A stretch of DNA of 64,000 bases, taken from the NCBI RefSeq assembly GCF_011752625.1, contig NZ_VWXD01000001.1:124001-188000 (forward strand), read 5' to 3'. This document shows, in pieces, positions 33,714-41,766 of this stretch. The position numbers were made by a program, and so were the translations under genes. Positions within the stretch are counted from its first letter, which is position 1, and every line of letters starts with the position of its first letter. The notes beneath the pieces are model-generated. The model did not search any database. It worked only from the letters and a program-made list of their open reading frames with translations, and had not been told where the DNA came from. Source of the DNA: Candidatus Pantoea formicae. Lineage in GTDB: Bacteria > Pseudomonadota > Gammaproteobacteria > Enterobacterales > Enterobacteriaceae.

Positions 33714-34820
33714 TCACTTATTGTCGGGATAGCTCAGATCGATCGCTTCATCTGGCAGTTTGGTGAAGGTCTTCACGATAGTGCGGAAGTCCGCAGTAGG
33801 CGTGAGATCGGCAAACTGCTGCGGATAGAGGTCTTTCGCCAAAATCTCCATACCAACGATGTTGTATGGATGGTTATAGAAATGATGGTACACGCCATAC
33901 ACCCGGCCGTTTTTCACGGGTTCAATTTGCGCCAGTCCGGTGCGCTTCAACAGCGTCTGGAAGGTTGCTTTAACCTCTGTTGGCTGCACGCCATAGCCAA
34001 ATGGCAGCACATTGGTGTTCGGACGTTTAGAACCGGTCATGATGTAAACGTCAGGTTTCATCGCGATAATTTTTTCTAACGCAATAAATCCAACGTTGCC
34101 CGGCAACAATTCTGAACCGATATTTTTACCACCGACGGCTTCGACCAATCCGCCCCAACCGTTGTGGCTATGGGTAAAGCAGCAGTTATCACTGTTACCG
34201 GCAATCGGCTCGATGAAAACAGTCGGTTTGTTTTTCACCTCAGCAACGCCTTTGGTAAGGCGATCAAACTTCTGCTGATAGAAATCGGTATAGGCTTTGG
34301 CCTGGGTTTCGCGGTTCAGCACTTTGCCCAGCAGGGTGACGCTGGGTGCGGTGTTCTGCGCCGGATGCAATTCATAATCCACGAAAACCACCGGAATGTG
34401 GAGATTGCCCAGCGTCTTCAGTACACCCGATTGTTCCAGCGCCGGTTTTGCACGCAACTGAGCAATCATCAAATCGGGTTTCTGCGCCAATACGCTTTCC
34501 AGATTGACCTGTCCTTGATCGCTGAAGCCCATATCAACAATTTTGGTCGCTTCCGGCCATTTGCCCTTCAGCATATCCCAGGTTTGTGTGTCCTGTTTTT
34601 TCGGCAAGTTATTCCACGCCACAACACGTTTGAACGGGTCATCACGATCCAGCAACGCCAGCGTTAAAATGTCGCGGCCGTCCTGCAGGATAATGTGTTG
34701 CGGTTCTTTGTTGATGGTTTGCGTGTGACCATCCATATCGGTGACGGTCAGCGGATAGGTGGTAGCCGAAGCCGCAGTGGAAGCCAGTAATCCCATTGCC
34801 AAAAGCAGGCGCGTTTTCAT
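33714..34820 (-). CDS. ABC transporter substrate-binding protein, Fe-siderophore/cobalamin (FecB/BtuF) type, orphan
   Basis: A 368-residue periplasmic protein with a signal peptide (MKTRLLLAMGLLASTAASA) and a type III binding-protein fold with the long interlobe helix. The segment NSDNCCFTHSHNGWGG has two adjacent cysteines and two His, unusual and possibly metal-related. No permease or ATPase lies nearby, so it must work with a transporter encoded elsewhere or alone. A Fur-like site lies 22-38 bp upstream. The ligand may be a ferric siderophore or haem-like complex; this is inference. Confidence 0.8.
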   Translation of the reverse strand: MKTRLLLAMGLLASTAASATTYPLTVTDMDGHTQTINKEPQHIILQDGRDILTLALLDRDDPFKRVVAWNNLPKKQDTQTWDMLKGKWPEATKIVDMGFSDQGQVNLESVLAQKPDLMIAQLRAKPALEQSGVLKTLGNLHIPVVFVDYELHPAQNTAPSVTLLGKVLNRETQAKAYTDFYQQKFDRLTKGVAEVKNKPTVFIEPIAGNSDNCCFTHSHNGWGGLVEAVGGKNIGSELLPGNVGFIALEKIIAMKPDVYIMTGSKRPNTNVLPFGYGVQPTEVKATFQTLLKRTGLAQIEPVKNGRVYGVYHHFYNHPYNIVGMEILAKDLYPQQFADLTPTADFRTIVKTFTKLPDEAIDLSYPDNK

Positions 34821-34841
34821 CCTAAAACTCCGTGGTAAAAA

Positions 34842-34858
34842 GAATAGTTATTATTATC
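34842..34858. promoter_or_regulatory. candidate Fur box
   Basis: On the minus strand GATAATAATAACTATTC matches the Fur consensus (repeats of GATAAT-type hexamers) at most positions. It lies just upstream of the iron-type binding-protein gene. Assigned by eye. Confidence 0.5.
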
Positions 34859-34949
34859 AATTACCTTAACACAACCTTAAGTGCCGAAAAATAAACGTCA
34901 GGACAATGGGTGGTAACGGATTGAGTCAAAGAGGATGGCGATGGGTTTT

Positions 34950-34974
34950 CGTAGGGTGCGCATTGATGCGCACC
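34950..34974. repeat. CGTAGGG-type hairpin repeat
   Basis: The heptamer CGTAGGG runs into GGTGCGCA-TTGA-TGCGCACC, a perfect 8-bp hairpin at 34955-34974. It lies 10 bp downstream of the stop of the IclR gene and resembles the elements at 32246-32299. Confidence 0.55.
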
Positions 34975-34984
34975 TGGAGATGTA

Positions 34985-35740
34985 TTAAGTAAAATCAGAC
35001 AGCTTCTGCCCGGAGGTAATCAACTCCTGCAACAGCATCTGACGGCGCTCTTGTGGCGTATCACGGCTGACCATAAAGCAGATCGCTGCCACCGCCTGGC
35101 CACTGCGGGAACGAATCGGTGCCGCCATACAGCAGGTAAAGCTTTCGGAGAGACCTTCCGTCATGCAATAGCCCAGCTTACCGGCGTGATGAATTTCATC
35201 GAGAAATGCCTGCTTATCGAGAATTTGGCCACTGGCGAGACGGTAATCTTCCTCTGGAATCAAATCGAGAATCGCACTGTCAGACCAGTTACTCAGCAGC
35301 AAGCGCCCGGTAGCGGTCCAGGTGATGGGCACGCGTACGCCGATATCTGAGGTGATTTTGAAGGGGTGCGCGTTGCTGCTCTCGGACAACACCACGGTGT
35401 ATTTGTTGCCTTCCAACATGCAAAGTTGAACGGTTTCGCCGTGGCGCGCCACAATCTCCACCATCAACTGATGGGCACGGCGGATGAGGTCATTGTGCGC
35501 CATGTAGTCTGCACCGTAATAGTGCATCTCACGCCCGAAGAACACTGCACCTTCGGCATCTAATTCCACCAGCCCCGCTTCACTCAGTAGACTCACTAAC
35601 TCATAGACACTAGAACGAGGTGCGCCTGTGGCATCGATCAGATCGCGCATCGCCATCGGCTGACGAGCAGTATGCAACTGTCGGAAAATATCAATAACCC
35701 GGTCAACACCGCGTGCCCGTGAAGGTTTCTCATCCGGCAT
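34985..35740 (-). CDS. IclR-family transcriptional regulator
   Basis: A 251-residue IclR protein: N-terminal winged HTH (about 12-70, with MRDLIDATGAPRSSVYELVS) and C-terminal effector domain ending with the family's MSEGLSESFTCCMAAPI-like ligand loop (MTEGLSESFTCC). The start ATG 35740 has GGGGAG upstream. It is divergent from RidA and the amino-acid importer operon and probably represses it, responding to an amino acid or keto acid. Confidence 0.86.
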   Translation of the reverse strand: MPDEKPSRARGVDRVIDIFRQLHTARQPMAMRDLIDATGAPRSSVYELVSLLSEAGLVELDAEGAVFFGREMHYYGADYMAHNDLIRRAHQLMVEIVARHGETVQLCMLEGNKYTVVLSESSNAHPFKITSDIGVRVPITWTATGRLLLSNWSDSAILDLIPEEDYRLASGQILDKQAFLDEIHHAGKLGYCMTEGLSESFTCCMAAPIRSRSGQAVAAICFMVSRDTPQERRQMLLQELITSGQKLSDFT

Positions 35741-36123
35741 TTGCTCACTCCCCTGTTGCATTGGTGCGATTGGAATACGCTAAAAAAGAAAAGCATCATA
35801 CACCCCAATGCAATAATTACCCATCCCTGTAAAAATAAAAATTAATCACGGAGGTTATATTATGGCGTTCTATTTTGGGGCCTCATTTTGGCGCAGACCT
35901 CTTTGACTCACACTTAAAAAATCACGACAAAGGTCACATTATTTTTAAACAAATCCATGCAGTGGGAATTATTTTGCGATCCCGACTACATCACAAAAAA
36001 TTAAATAGCGGGTCACATATTGCAAAAGCAAATCTACTGTGCAAATCTTGCCCTATCCGGTATTGCAGATTGCAGTCTGATATACCAGACAAACCAACAG
36101 ACCCAGAAACGAGGCAGAATTGC
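35741..36123. promoter_or_regulatory. divergent promoter region between the IclR gene and ridA operon
   Basis: A 383-bp AT-rich region with no credible gene. It holds the promoters of both sides. Visible features are a tandem TTGCAGA/TTGCAGT near 36064 and flanking GGTAT...ATACC arms (36059-36086), a possible regulator site. I cannot assign an IclR operator with confidence. Confidence 0.4.
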
Positions 36124-36516
36124 ATGGCGATTAAGCGTTATGGCATTGAAGGCGGAACAGGCACCGGCGGGCAAAAACTGCCTTTTGCCCGTGCGGTAGA
36201 AGCTGATGGCTGGTTGTATATCTCGGGCCAGACGCCGATGCGCGACGGTGAGGTAGTGGAAGGCGGTATCATTGAACAGACGCAGTTAGCGTTCGATAAC
36301 TGTCTGACCATCATGCGCGAGGCAGGTTATCGCGTGGAGGATGTGGTGCACGTCACAGCCGTGCTGACCGACGCGCGTTATTTCAGTTCCTTCAATAAAG
36401 TATTCAGTGAGATATTCAGCGGTAACCCACCAGCGCGTATTTGTAGCGTGCAAGATTTAGTGGTCGACTGCAAAGTGGAAGTGGATATGAAATGCTTCCG
36501 CGCCGATCGTAAATAA
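36124..36516 (+). CDS. ridA: RidA-family enamine/imine deaminase
   Basis: A 130-residue RidA/YjgF/UK114 protein. The conserved arginine is in PPARICSVQDL (about residue 105) and the Gly-rich SGQTP loop near 38-42. RidA hydrolyses reactive enamines and imines released by PLP-dependent deaminases and protects other PLP enzymes from 2-aminoacrylate. The start ATG 36124 fits the family; the ORF upstream is non-coding. The gene opens an operon with a polar amino-acid importer and a D-amino-acid deaminase, whose imine product it would clear. Confidence 0.88.
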   Translation: MAIKRYGIEGGTGTGGQKLPFARAVEADGWLYISGQTPMRDGEVVEGGIIEQTQLAFDNCLTIMREAGYRVEDVVHVTAVLTDARYFSSFNKVFSEIFSGNPPARICSVQDLVVDCKVEVDMKCFRADRK

Positions 36517-36529
36517 TTATTACGGTTAA

Positions 36530-36579
36530 AACAGGCTGACGATTTTTTATTTTCTTCGTCCACACCAGGACAGCCTGTT
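36530..36579 (+). repeat. 9-bp inverted repeat between ridA and the importer genes
   Basis: AACAGGCTG (36530-36538) and CAGCCTGTT (36571-36579) are perfect inverted repeats with a 32-nt, T-rich loop. It may stabilise the ridA message, act as a partial terminator, or separate levels of ridA and transporter expression. Confidence 0.45.
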
Positions 36580-36655
36580 ATTAATTGATGCTTTTCATTT
36601 TGCTGTGAAATATCGGCATTACGCCGACTCATAACCATTTTATAGAGAGCATAAA

Positions 36656-37480
36656 ATGAACACAACATCGCTTAAATTCGGCGCCGCTGCGCTGGCATTG
36701 CTGGTTTTAGCTGGCTGCACACCCACCGAAGAAAAAAAAGAGGCTGGCGCCGCACCGCAATCGGCTCTGCAGAACGTACTGCAACGCGGCACGCTGCGTG
36801 TCGGTGACTGCCTGAGCTTTGCGCCCTTTGGTTTTTATGACAAAGACGGCAACCCGGACGGGTATGACGTTGATTTAGCGAAAGCACTCGCCAAAGAGAT
36901 GGGCGTGAAACTGGAGATGGTCAACACCACTAGCGCCAACCGTATTCCAAACCTGCAAACCAATAAAGTGGATGTGGTGTTCTGTAACTTTACTCGCAAT
37001 CTGGAACGTGCCAAAGAGATTGGCTTCACCAACCCGTATGTGGTGGCGAGTGAAGCGATGTTGGTGCGCAAAAACAGCGGCATTCAATCAGCTCATGATA
37101 TGGCCGGTAAAACTATCGCCACGGTGAAGGGTTCAACCAACGGGGATGAAGTCCGTAACCTCGGCATTGATGTGAAAATCCAGGAATACGATTCATCGCA
37201 AGCCGCGATTCTCGCCGTGAAGCAGGGCCAAGCCGATGCGATGATCGAAGATAACAACTTCCTTGCTTACCAGGCCAAGCTGGACCCTACGCTGACCGTC
37301 ACCAACGAAGCGCTGGTTCCGCTGGAATATAATGCCTTCGGCGTGAAACAGGGTGATCAGGTGTGGACCAACTATCTGAATGAATTCCTGTTTGAGATTA
37401 ATGCATCAGGTGAGAACGCCCAGCTGTATCAGAAATGGTTCGGTAGCAAGCCACGTTACCCGCTGAATCCGCAATATTGA
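36656..37480 (+). CDS. amino-acid ABC transporter substrate-binding lipoprotein (PAAT family)
   Basis: A 274-residue lipoprotein: signal peptide ending LVLAGC, lipid-modified at Cys21. The mature part is a type II binding protein with the family motifs GTLRVG, PDGYDVDLAKALAKEMG and DVVFCNFT. It captures a polar amino acid in the periplasm for the two permeases and ATPase that follow. Asn or Asp-type sorting at position +2 cannot be judged beyond Thr, which predicts an outer-membrane location or ambiguous sorting. With the deaminase at the end of the operon the substrate may be a D-amino acid. Confidence 0.87.
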   Translation: MNTTSLKFGAAALALLVLAGCTPTEEKKEAGAAPQSALQNVLQRGTLRVGDCLSFAPFGFYDKDGNPDGYDVDLAKALAKEMGVKLEMVNTTSANRIPNLQTNKVDVVFCNFTRNLERAKEIGFTNPYVVASEAMLVRKNSGIQSAHDMAGKTIATVKGSTNGDEVRNLGIDVKIQEYDSSQAAILAVKQGQADAMIEDNNFLAYQAKLDPTLTVTNEALVPLEYNAFGVKQGDQVWTNYLNEFLFEINASGENAQLYQKWFGSKPRYPLNPQY

Positions 37481-37530
37481 TTGATGTGCGGCGCGGCAGC
37501 TGATGTCGCGCCGTTCAAAGGAGTCAAACC

Positions 37531-38268
37531 ATGAGTTATCAATGGCTAACCCTCTGGCGCTACGCCGACACCTTTCTTGAAGCCGCATGGCTGACACTAC
37601 AGGTGACACTCCTGGCATTCGTGCTGGCGGTGGCATTGGGCTTGTTGTCGGCATTAGCGAAATCTTCGCCAGTGGCGCCACTGCGCTGGATCAGTCACTG
37701 CTATGTTGAATTCATTCGCAACACGCCGGTTCTGCTACAGATTTTCATCATCTTCTTTGGCCTCCCCTCGTTGGGCATCACCATGAGCGCCTTTACCGCC
37801 GGTGTGCTGGCGCTGGGCATCAACGTTGGCGCTTACTTGTCTGAAACCTTTCGTGCCGGGATTCAATCGGTGCCAAAAGGCCAGCTCGAGGCAGCATACA
37901 TTCTCGGTATTCCGCGTCGGCAGATTTTTCTCAGTGTGGTGCTGCCACAGGCAGCGCGTGCAGTGTGGCCAGCGATCATCAACAACCTGATTCAGCTGCT
38001 GCTTGGCACCTCGTTACTTTCTGCGATTGCCCTGCCAGAACTGACTGGTACCGCCACGGTCATCAACGCCCGTACTTTGCTTTATATCCAGACCTTTAGC
38101 GTGGTCGCGCTCGTCTATCTGGTACTGAGCAATCTGTTCTCCTGGCTGGGCACGGTGGCAGGACGGCGCATGTTCCATCCGCCGCTGGTGACTCCGGTAA
38201 AAAAGTCCGCCTGGTGGTGGGCAAAAAAATGGCTGACTAATCCAGTGAAACGGGAGAATGCGTTATGA
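37531..38268 (+). CDS. amino-acid ABC transporter permease (PAAT, HisM/GlnP type), first subunit
   Basis: A 245-residue inner-membrane protein with five predicted helices and the EAA loop (AAYILGIPRRQIFLSVVLPQA, about 112-132) that docks to the ATPase. The N-terminal TLQVTLLAFVLAVALG helix and FIRNTPVLLQIF are typical of this family. It overlaps the next permease gene by 4 bp. Confidence 0.9.
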   Translation: MSYQWLTLWRYADTFLEAAWLTLQVTLLAFVLAVALGLLSALAKSSPVAPLRWISHCYVEFIRNTPVLLQIFIIFFGLPSLGITMSAFTAGVLALGINVGAYLSETFRAGIQSVPKGQLEAAYILGIPRRQIFLSVVLPQAARAVWPAIINNLIQLLLGTSLLSAIALPELTGTATVINARTLLYIQTFSVVALVYLVLSNLFSWLGTVAGRRMFHPPLVTPVKKSAWWWAKKWLTNPVKRENAL

Positions 38269-38909
38269 GCGAGTTAATCATCAGCTCTTTCCCCATCCTG
38301 CTAAAAGGATTGGGTATCACGCTGTTGCTGTCCATCGCCGCTATCCTCGGCAGTACCCTGCTGGGTTTACTGGCTGCGGTGCTGAGAACCAGCCGCCTGC
38401 CGGTCGCTAAGCAGGTCGCCGTAATCTACACCGAGCTGTTTCGCGGTACACCGGTGCTGATCACGCTGATGTTTATCTACTTCGGCGTGGCCTATTTCGG
38501 TTATGAGATCAATCTGTTTGCCGCTGGGATCCTCGGTTTAAGCATCTATCAAGGTGCCTACATCGCCGAAGTATTCCGCGCCGGAATTGAAGCGGTGCCG
38601 AAAGGTCAGTGGGAGGTGTCGTGGATTCTCGGACTTTCCAAGCGTCAAACCTTCATGAGCGTAGTGCTGCCCCAAACCCGTGGCATCGTGTTGCCGCCGC
38701 TGGCCGGTCAGTATCTTTCGCTGATTAAAGACACCTCGATCGTCAGCATGATCGGCATGTCCGAACTGATGCATCAGGGCCAGGCGATTGTCGATCGCAT
38801 TGGACAACCGGTGGTGATTTACGGCCTGGTTGCCCTGCTCTACTTCGCCATTTGCTTCCCGCTTTCTCGTTGGGTTCAACATCATCAAACCAGGAGCCAA
38901 ATATCATGA
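38265..38909 (+). CDS. amino-acid ABC transporter permease, second subunit
   Basis: A 214-residue paralogue of the preceding permease with the EAA loop ([19 protein letters not shown]) and [14 protein letters not shown]. The two subunits form the heterodimeric pore. It overlaps both neighbours by 4 bp, so translation is coupled. Confidence 0.9.
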   Translation: MSELIISSFPILLKGLGITLLLSIAAILGSTLLGLLAAVLRTSRLPVAKQVAVIYTELFRGTPVLITLMFIYFGVAYFGYEINLFAAGILGLSIYQGAYIAEVFRAGIEAVPKGQWEVSWILGLSKRQTFMSVVLPQTRGIVLPPLAGQYLSLIKDTSIVSMIGMSELMHQGQAIVDRIGQPVVIYGLVALLYFAICFPLSRWVQHHQTRSQIS

Positions 38910-39643
38910 GCCAATCCGCGATTACGCTGAGCCGCATTACCAAATCCTTTGGCTCCACACAGGTGCTGAAAGAGATCAGCCTGGATGTTTCACCCGGCGA
39001 AGTACTGGTATTGATTGGTGCATCCGGTTCGGGAAAAAGTACTGTGCTGCGCATCATGAGCGGATTAGAAACCGCTGACGGTGGCGAGATCTGGGTAAAC
39101 CAGGTGCCGTTGCATGACCGTAAACGCAGTAGTGAAATTTGCGGTCACGTAGGGATGGTTTTCCAGCAGTTCAACTTGTTCCCCCATAAAACCGCGTTGG
39201 GTAACGTCACGCTGGCGCTGATCAAAGCGCAAAAGCTTTCTGAAGCCGAAGCCAATAAACGCGGCATGGCAGCCCTAACGCGGGTTGGGCTGGCTGAACG
39301 CGCCCATCATTACCCGGCGCAACTTTCTGGTGGTCAGCAGCAGCGCGTCGCCATCGCGCGTGCATTGGCGGTGGAACCGAAAATCATGTTCTTCGATGAA
39401 GCCACCTCCGCGCTCGACCCAGAATTGGTCGGCGAGGTGATGGAAGTGATGCGCAGTCTGGCGCGTGAAGGCATGACCATGGTGGTGGTGACGCATGAAA
39501 TGGGCTTTGCCCGTAAAACCGCCGATCGCGTGGTGTTTATGGATCAAGGCGTTATCGCTGAACAGGGTTCACCTGAGCAACTCTTTGTGAATCCGCAGAA
39601 TCCACGCACGCAACAATTCTTGTCGCGCGTGCTTGAGCACTAA
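38906..39643 (+). CDS. amino-acid ABC transporter ATPase (GlnQ type)
   Basis: A 245-residue ATPase: Walker [10 protein letters not shown] (about 38-46), Q-loop [10 protein letters not shown], signature LSGGQQQR, Walker [14 protein letters not shown], and the H-loop THEM. The start ATG 38906 has AGGAG upstream and overlaps the permease stop (ATGA). It powers the importer encoded upstream. Confidence 0.92.
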   Translation: MSQSAITLSRITKSFGSTQVLKEISLDVSPGEVLVLIGASGSGKSTVLRIMSGLETADGGEIWVNQVPLHDRKRSSEICGHVGMVFQQFNLFPHKTALGNVTLALIKAQKLSEAEANKRGMAALTRVGLAERAHHYPAQLSGGQQQRVAIARALAVEPKIMFFDEATSALDPELVGEVMEVMRSLAREGMTMVVVTHEMGFARKTADRVVFMDQGVIAEQGSPEQLFVNPQNPRTQQFLSRVLEH

Positions 39644-39654
39644 CAGGAGCCACT

Positions 39655-40926
39655 ATGTCGATTCGCTTTCCGCTGCGCGCGGATGGTTTACTGGATGCAC
39701 AACAAGCCGCACCACGTTTTAAATCGGTGGCGGGTGCGGGGAATTCGCCCTTAGCACAGGATACTGCGGTGTTTAACAGTGACGAGGTCTTCTCGCCGTT
39801 AATGATTATGAAGCAGTCGGCGCTGGAGAATAACCTGCGCCAACTGGCTGCCTTCTGTCGGGAACAGGGCATCATGCTGGCGGCACACGGTAAGACCTCA
39901 ATGTCGCCCGCCGTTTTACGACGCGCGATCACCGAAGGCGGTGCTTGGGGACTGGGTGCCGCCACGCCAGCGCAAGTGCGTGCACTGCGCCAGTTTGGTA
40001 TTCGCAACGTGTTCCTTGCCAATGAACTGGTCGATCCCGCAGGCATTCGCTGGATTGCACAGTGGCAACAACAGCATCCCGATCATGGCTTCCTCTGCTA
40101 CGTCGATTCACTGCAGGGAGTAAAACTGCTGGAGCAACATCTTGGCGATGCACAGATTTCAGTGCTGCTAGAGATGTCGGTCAGTGGCGGACGTACCGGT
40201 TGCCGTTCACAGCAGGAAGCCCTGAAGATTGCCGAAGCGATCAAAGCCAGTACTGCACTTCAGTTGGTGGGTGTGGCGGGTTATGAAGGCGCCTTGGGGG
40301 CCGGTCGCGATGCTGAGGGTATACGGCGGGTAAAAGAGTATTGCCAGATGATGGTCAACACCGCTGTGCTACTGGCTGAAAAACAGTTGTTCAGCAGTGA
40401 ACATATCATCCTCAGTGCTGGCGGCGGCGCATGGTTTGACGTGGTCACCGAGAGCTTTACCGCTGCTACGCTGCCACTGCCGATGACGCCGTTAATCCGT
40501 TCAGGTGCTTATATGGCCCATGACAGCGGTTTGTATGCGCGTATTGCGCCGTTTGCACAACCTGGCGCCAGCCATCACTTTGATGCGGCACTGGAGATTT
40601 GGGGGCGGGTGTTATCGCGTCCGGAACCGGGCTTGGCATTTGTCGATTTTGGTCGGCGTGACGTGCCTTTCGATCAGGACCTGCCAAATCCGCTGTGGAT
40701 CCGCAACGCAGACGGCAGTGAACCCCGTTCAGCCACGCATTTGCGTATCAGCGACGTGAACGATCAGCACGCCTATCTGCTATTGCCCGATGATGAAAGG
40801 CTGCAGCCGGGTGACTGGGTAGGGTGCGGTATTTCTCATCCTTGTACTGCATTTGATAAATGGCGCTATCTGCCGCTGGTGGATGATGATTATTGCGTCA
40901 CAGATTCACTGGAAACAGCATTCTGA
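39655..40926 (+). CDS. D-serine deaminase-like PLP enzyme (D-amino-acid deaminase, DSD1/D-threonine aldolase fold)
   Basis: A 423-residue PLP enzyme: alanine-racemase-like TIM barrel with the internal-aldimine lysine in AAHGKTSMSP (Lys80), and a C-terminal D-serine-dehydratase-like domain with the zinc pair in GISHPC (His395, Cys397). Such enzymes deaminate D-amino acids such as D-serine through enamine intermediates. That fits the RidA gene at the head of the operon and the dedicated importer. It follows the ATPase gene by 11 bp. The exact D-amino acid is not known. Confidence 0.85.
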   Translation: MSIRFPLRADGLLDAQQAAPRFKSVAGAGNSPLAQDTAVFNSDEVFSPLMIMKQSALENNLRQLAAFCREQGIMLAAHGKTSMSPAVLRRAITEGGAWGLGAATPAQVRALRQFGIRNVFLANELVDPAGIRWIAQWQQQHPDHGFLCYVDSLQGVKLLEQHLGDAQISVLLEMSVSGGRTGCRSQQEALKIAEAIKASTALQLVGVAGYEGALGAGRDAEGIRRVKEYCQMMVNTAVLLAEKQLFSSEHIILSAGGGAWFDVVTESFTAATLPLPMTPLIRSGAYMAHDSGLYARIAPFAQPGASHHFDAALEIWGRVLSRPEPGLAFVDFGRRDVPFDQDLPNPLWIRNADGSEPRSATHLRISDVNDQHAYLLLPDDERLQPGDWVGCGISHPCTAFDKWRYLPLVDDDYCVTDSLETAF

Positions 40927-40936
40927 CCACAAAAAA

Positions 40937-40956
40937 GGCTGCCAATCTTGGCAGCC
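40937..40956. terminator. hairpin between convergent genes
   Basis: GGCTGCCA-ATCT-TGGCAGCC is a perfect 8-bp stem 10 bp after the deaminase stop. A6 on its left gives a T-run on the minus strand, so it is a proper terminator for the minus-strand racemase gene and a weaker one for the plus strand. Confidence 0.7.
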
Positions 40957-41046
40957 AGTTCTGGCACATCCCTGTACGACCATGTGGGGTCAAACGTTGT
41001 GCCTTCAATGAACAAATAATAACACATAAAATAATTAGCAGGCTAG

Positions 41047-41742
41047 TTATTTTGTAGCCAATGCCAATTTCACCGCGTCTTCAGCGTGGATCAACGTGGT
41101 ATCAAACAGCGGCACACTGGCATCTTCGGCCTTCACCAGCAGGGTAATTTCGGTGCAACCCAGAATGATCGCTTCTGCGCCCTGCTCCACCAGCTCAGCA
41201 ATAATCTCACGGTACTGCGCGCGCGATTCCCCACGAATAATCCCCAGGCATAACTCCTGATAAATGATGTCGTGAACTGTCTTACGACCGGGGGCATCGG
41301 GCACCAACACCTCAATACCAGACTGTGCCAAACGGCCTTTATAGAATTCCTGCTCCATAGTGAACGCCGTCGCCAGTAACCCGACACGTTTTACTCCCGC
41401 GTCACGAATGCGTTGTGCGGTCGCATCAGCGATATGCAGTAGCGGAATCTCAACGGCATCGGTGATTTGATCGGCGACTTTATGCATGGTGTTAGTACAG
41501 AGCACAATAAATTCTGCCCCGCCCTTCTCCAGGCTGCGTGCCGCATTTGCCAAGATCTCACCCGCTTGCTGCCATTCCCCGGCAACCTGAAGCTTTTCGA
41601 TCTCGTGAAAGTCAACGCTGTACATGAGACTACGCGCCGAGTGCAATCCACCGAGTTGCTGCTTCACCTGTTCATTGATGATGCGGTAATAGAGTGCCGT
41701 TGATTCCCAGCTCATACCGCCAATCAAACCCATCATTTTCAT
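41047..41742 (-). CDS. amino-acid racemase, Asp/Glu racemase family (YgeA/RacX-like)
   Basis: A 231-residue cofactor-independent racemase. Both catalytic cysteines are present: LCTNTMH (Cys82) and LGCTEI (Cys196), with the substrate-phosphate-like loop IGGMSWES at the N-terminus. YgeA of E. coli is a broad-range amino-acid racemase. Its place beside the D-amino-acid deaminase suggests it makes or removes the D-amino acid. It is convergent to that operon. Confidence 0.85.
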   Translation of the reverse strand: MKMMGLIGGMSWESTALYYRIINEQVKQQLGGLHSARSLMYSVDFHEIEKLQVAGEWQQAGEILANAARSLEKGGAEFIVLCTNTMHKVADQITDAVEIPLLHIADATAQRIRDAGVKRVGLLATAFTMEQEFYKGRLAQSGIEVLVPDAPGRKTVHDIIYQELCLGIIRGESRAQYREIIAELVEQGAEAIILGCTEITLLVKAEDASVPLFDTTLIHAEDAVKLALATK

Positions 41743-41766
41743 CTGCAGTTATCCCTTTTAAGCCTG

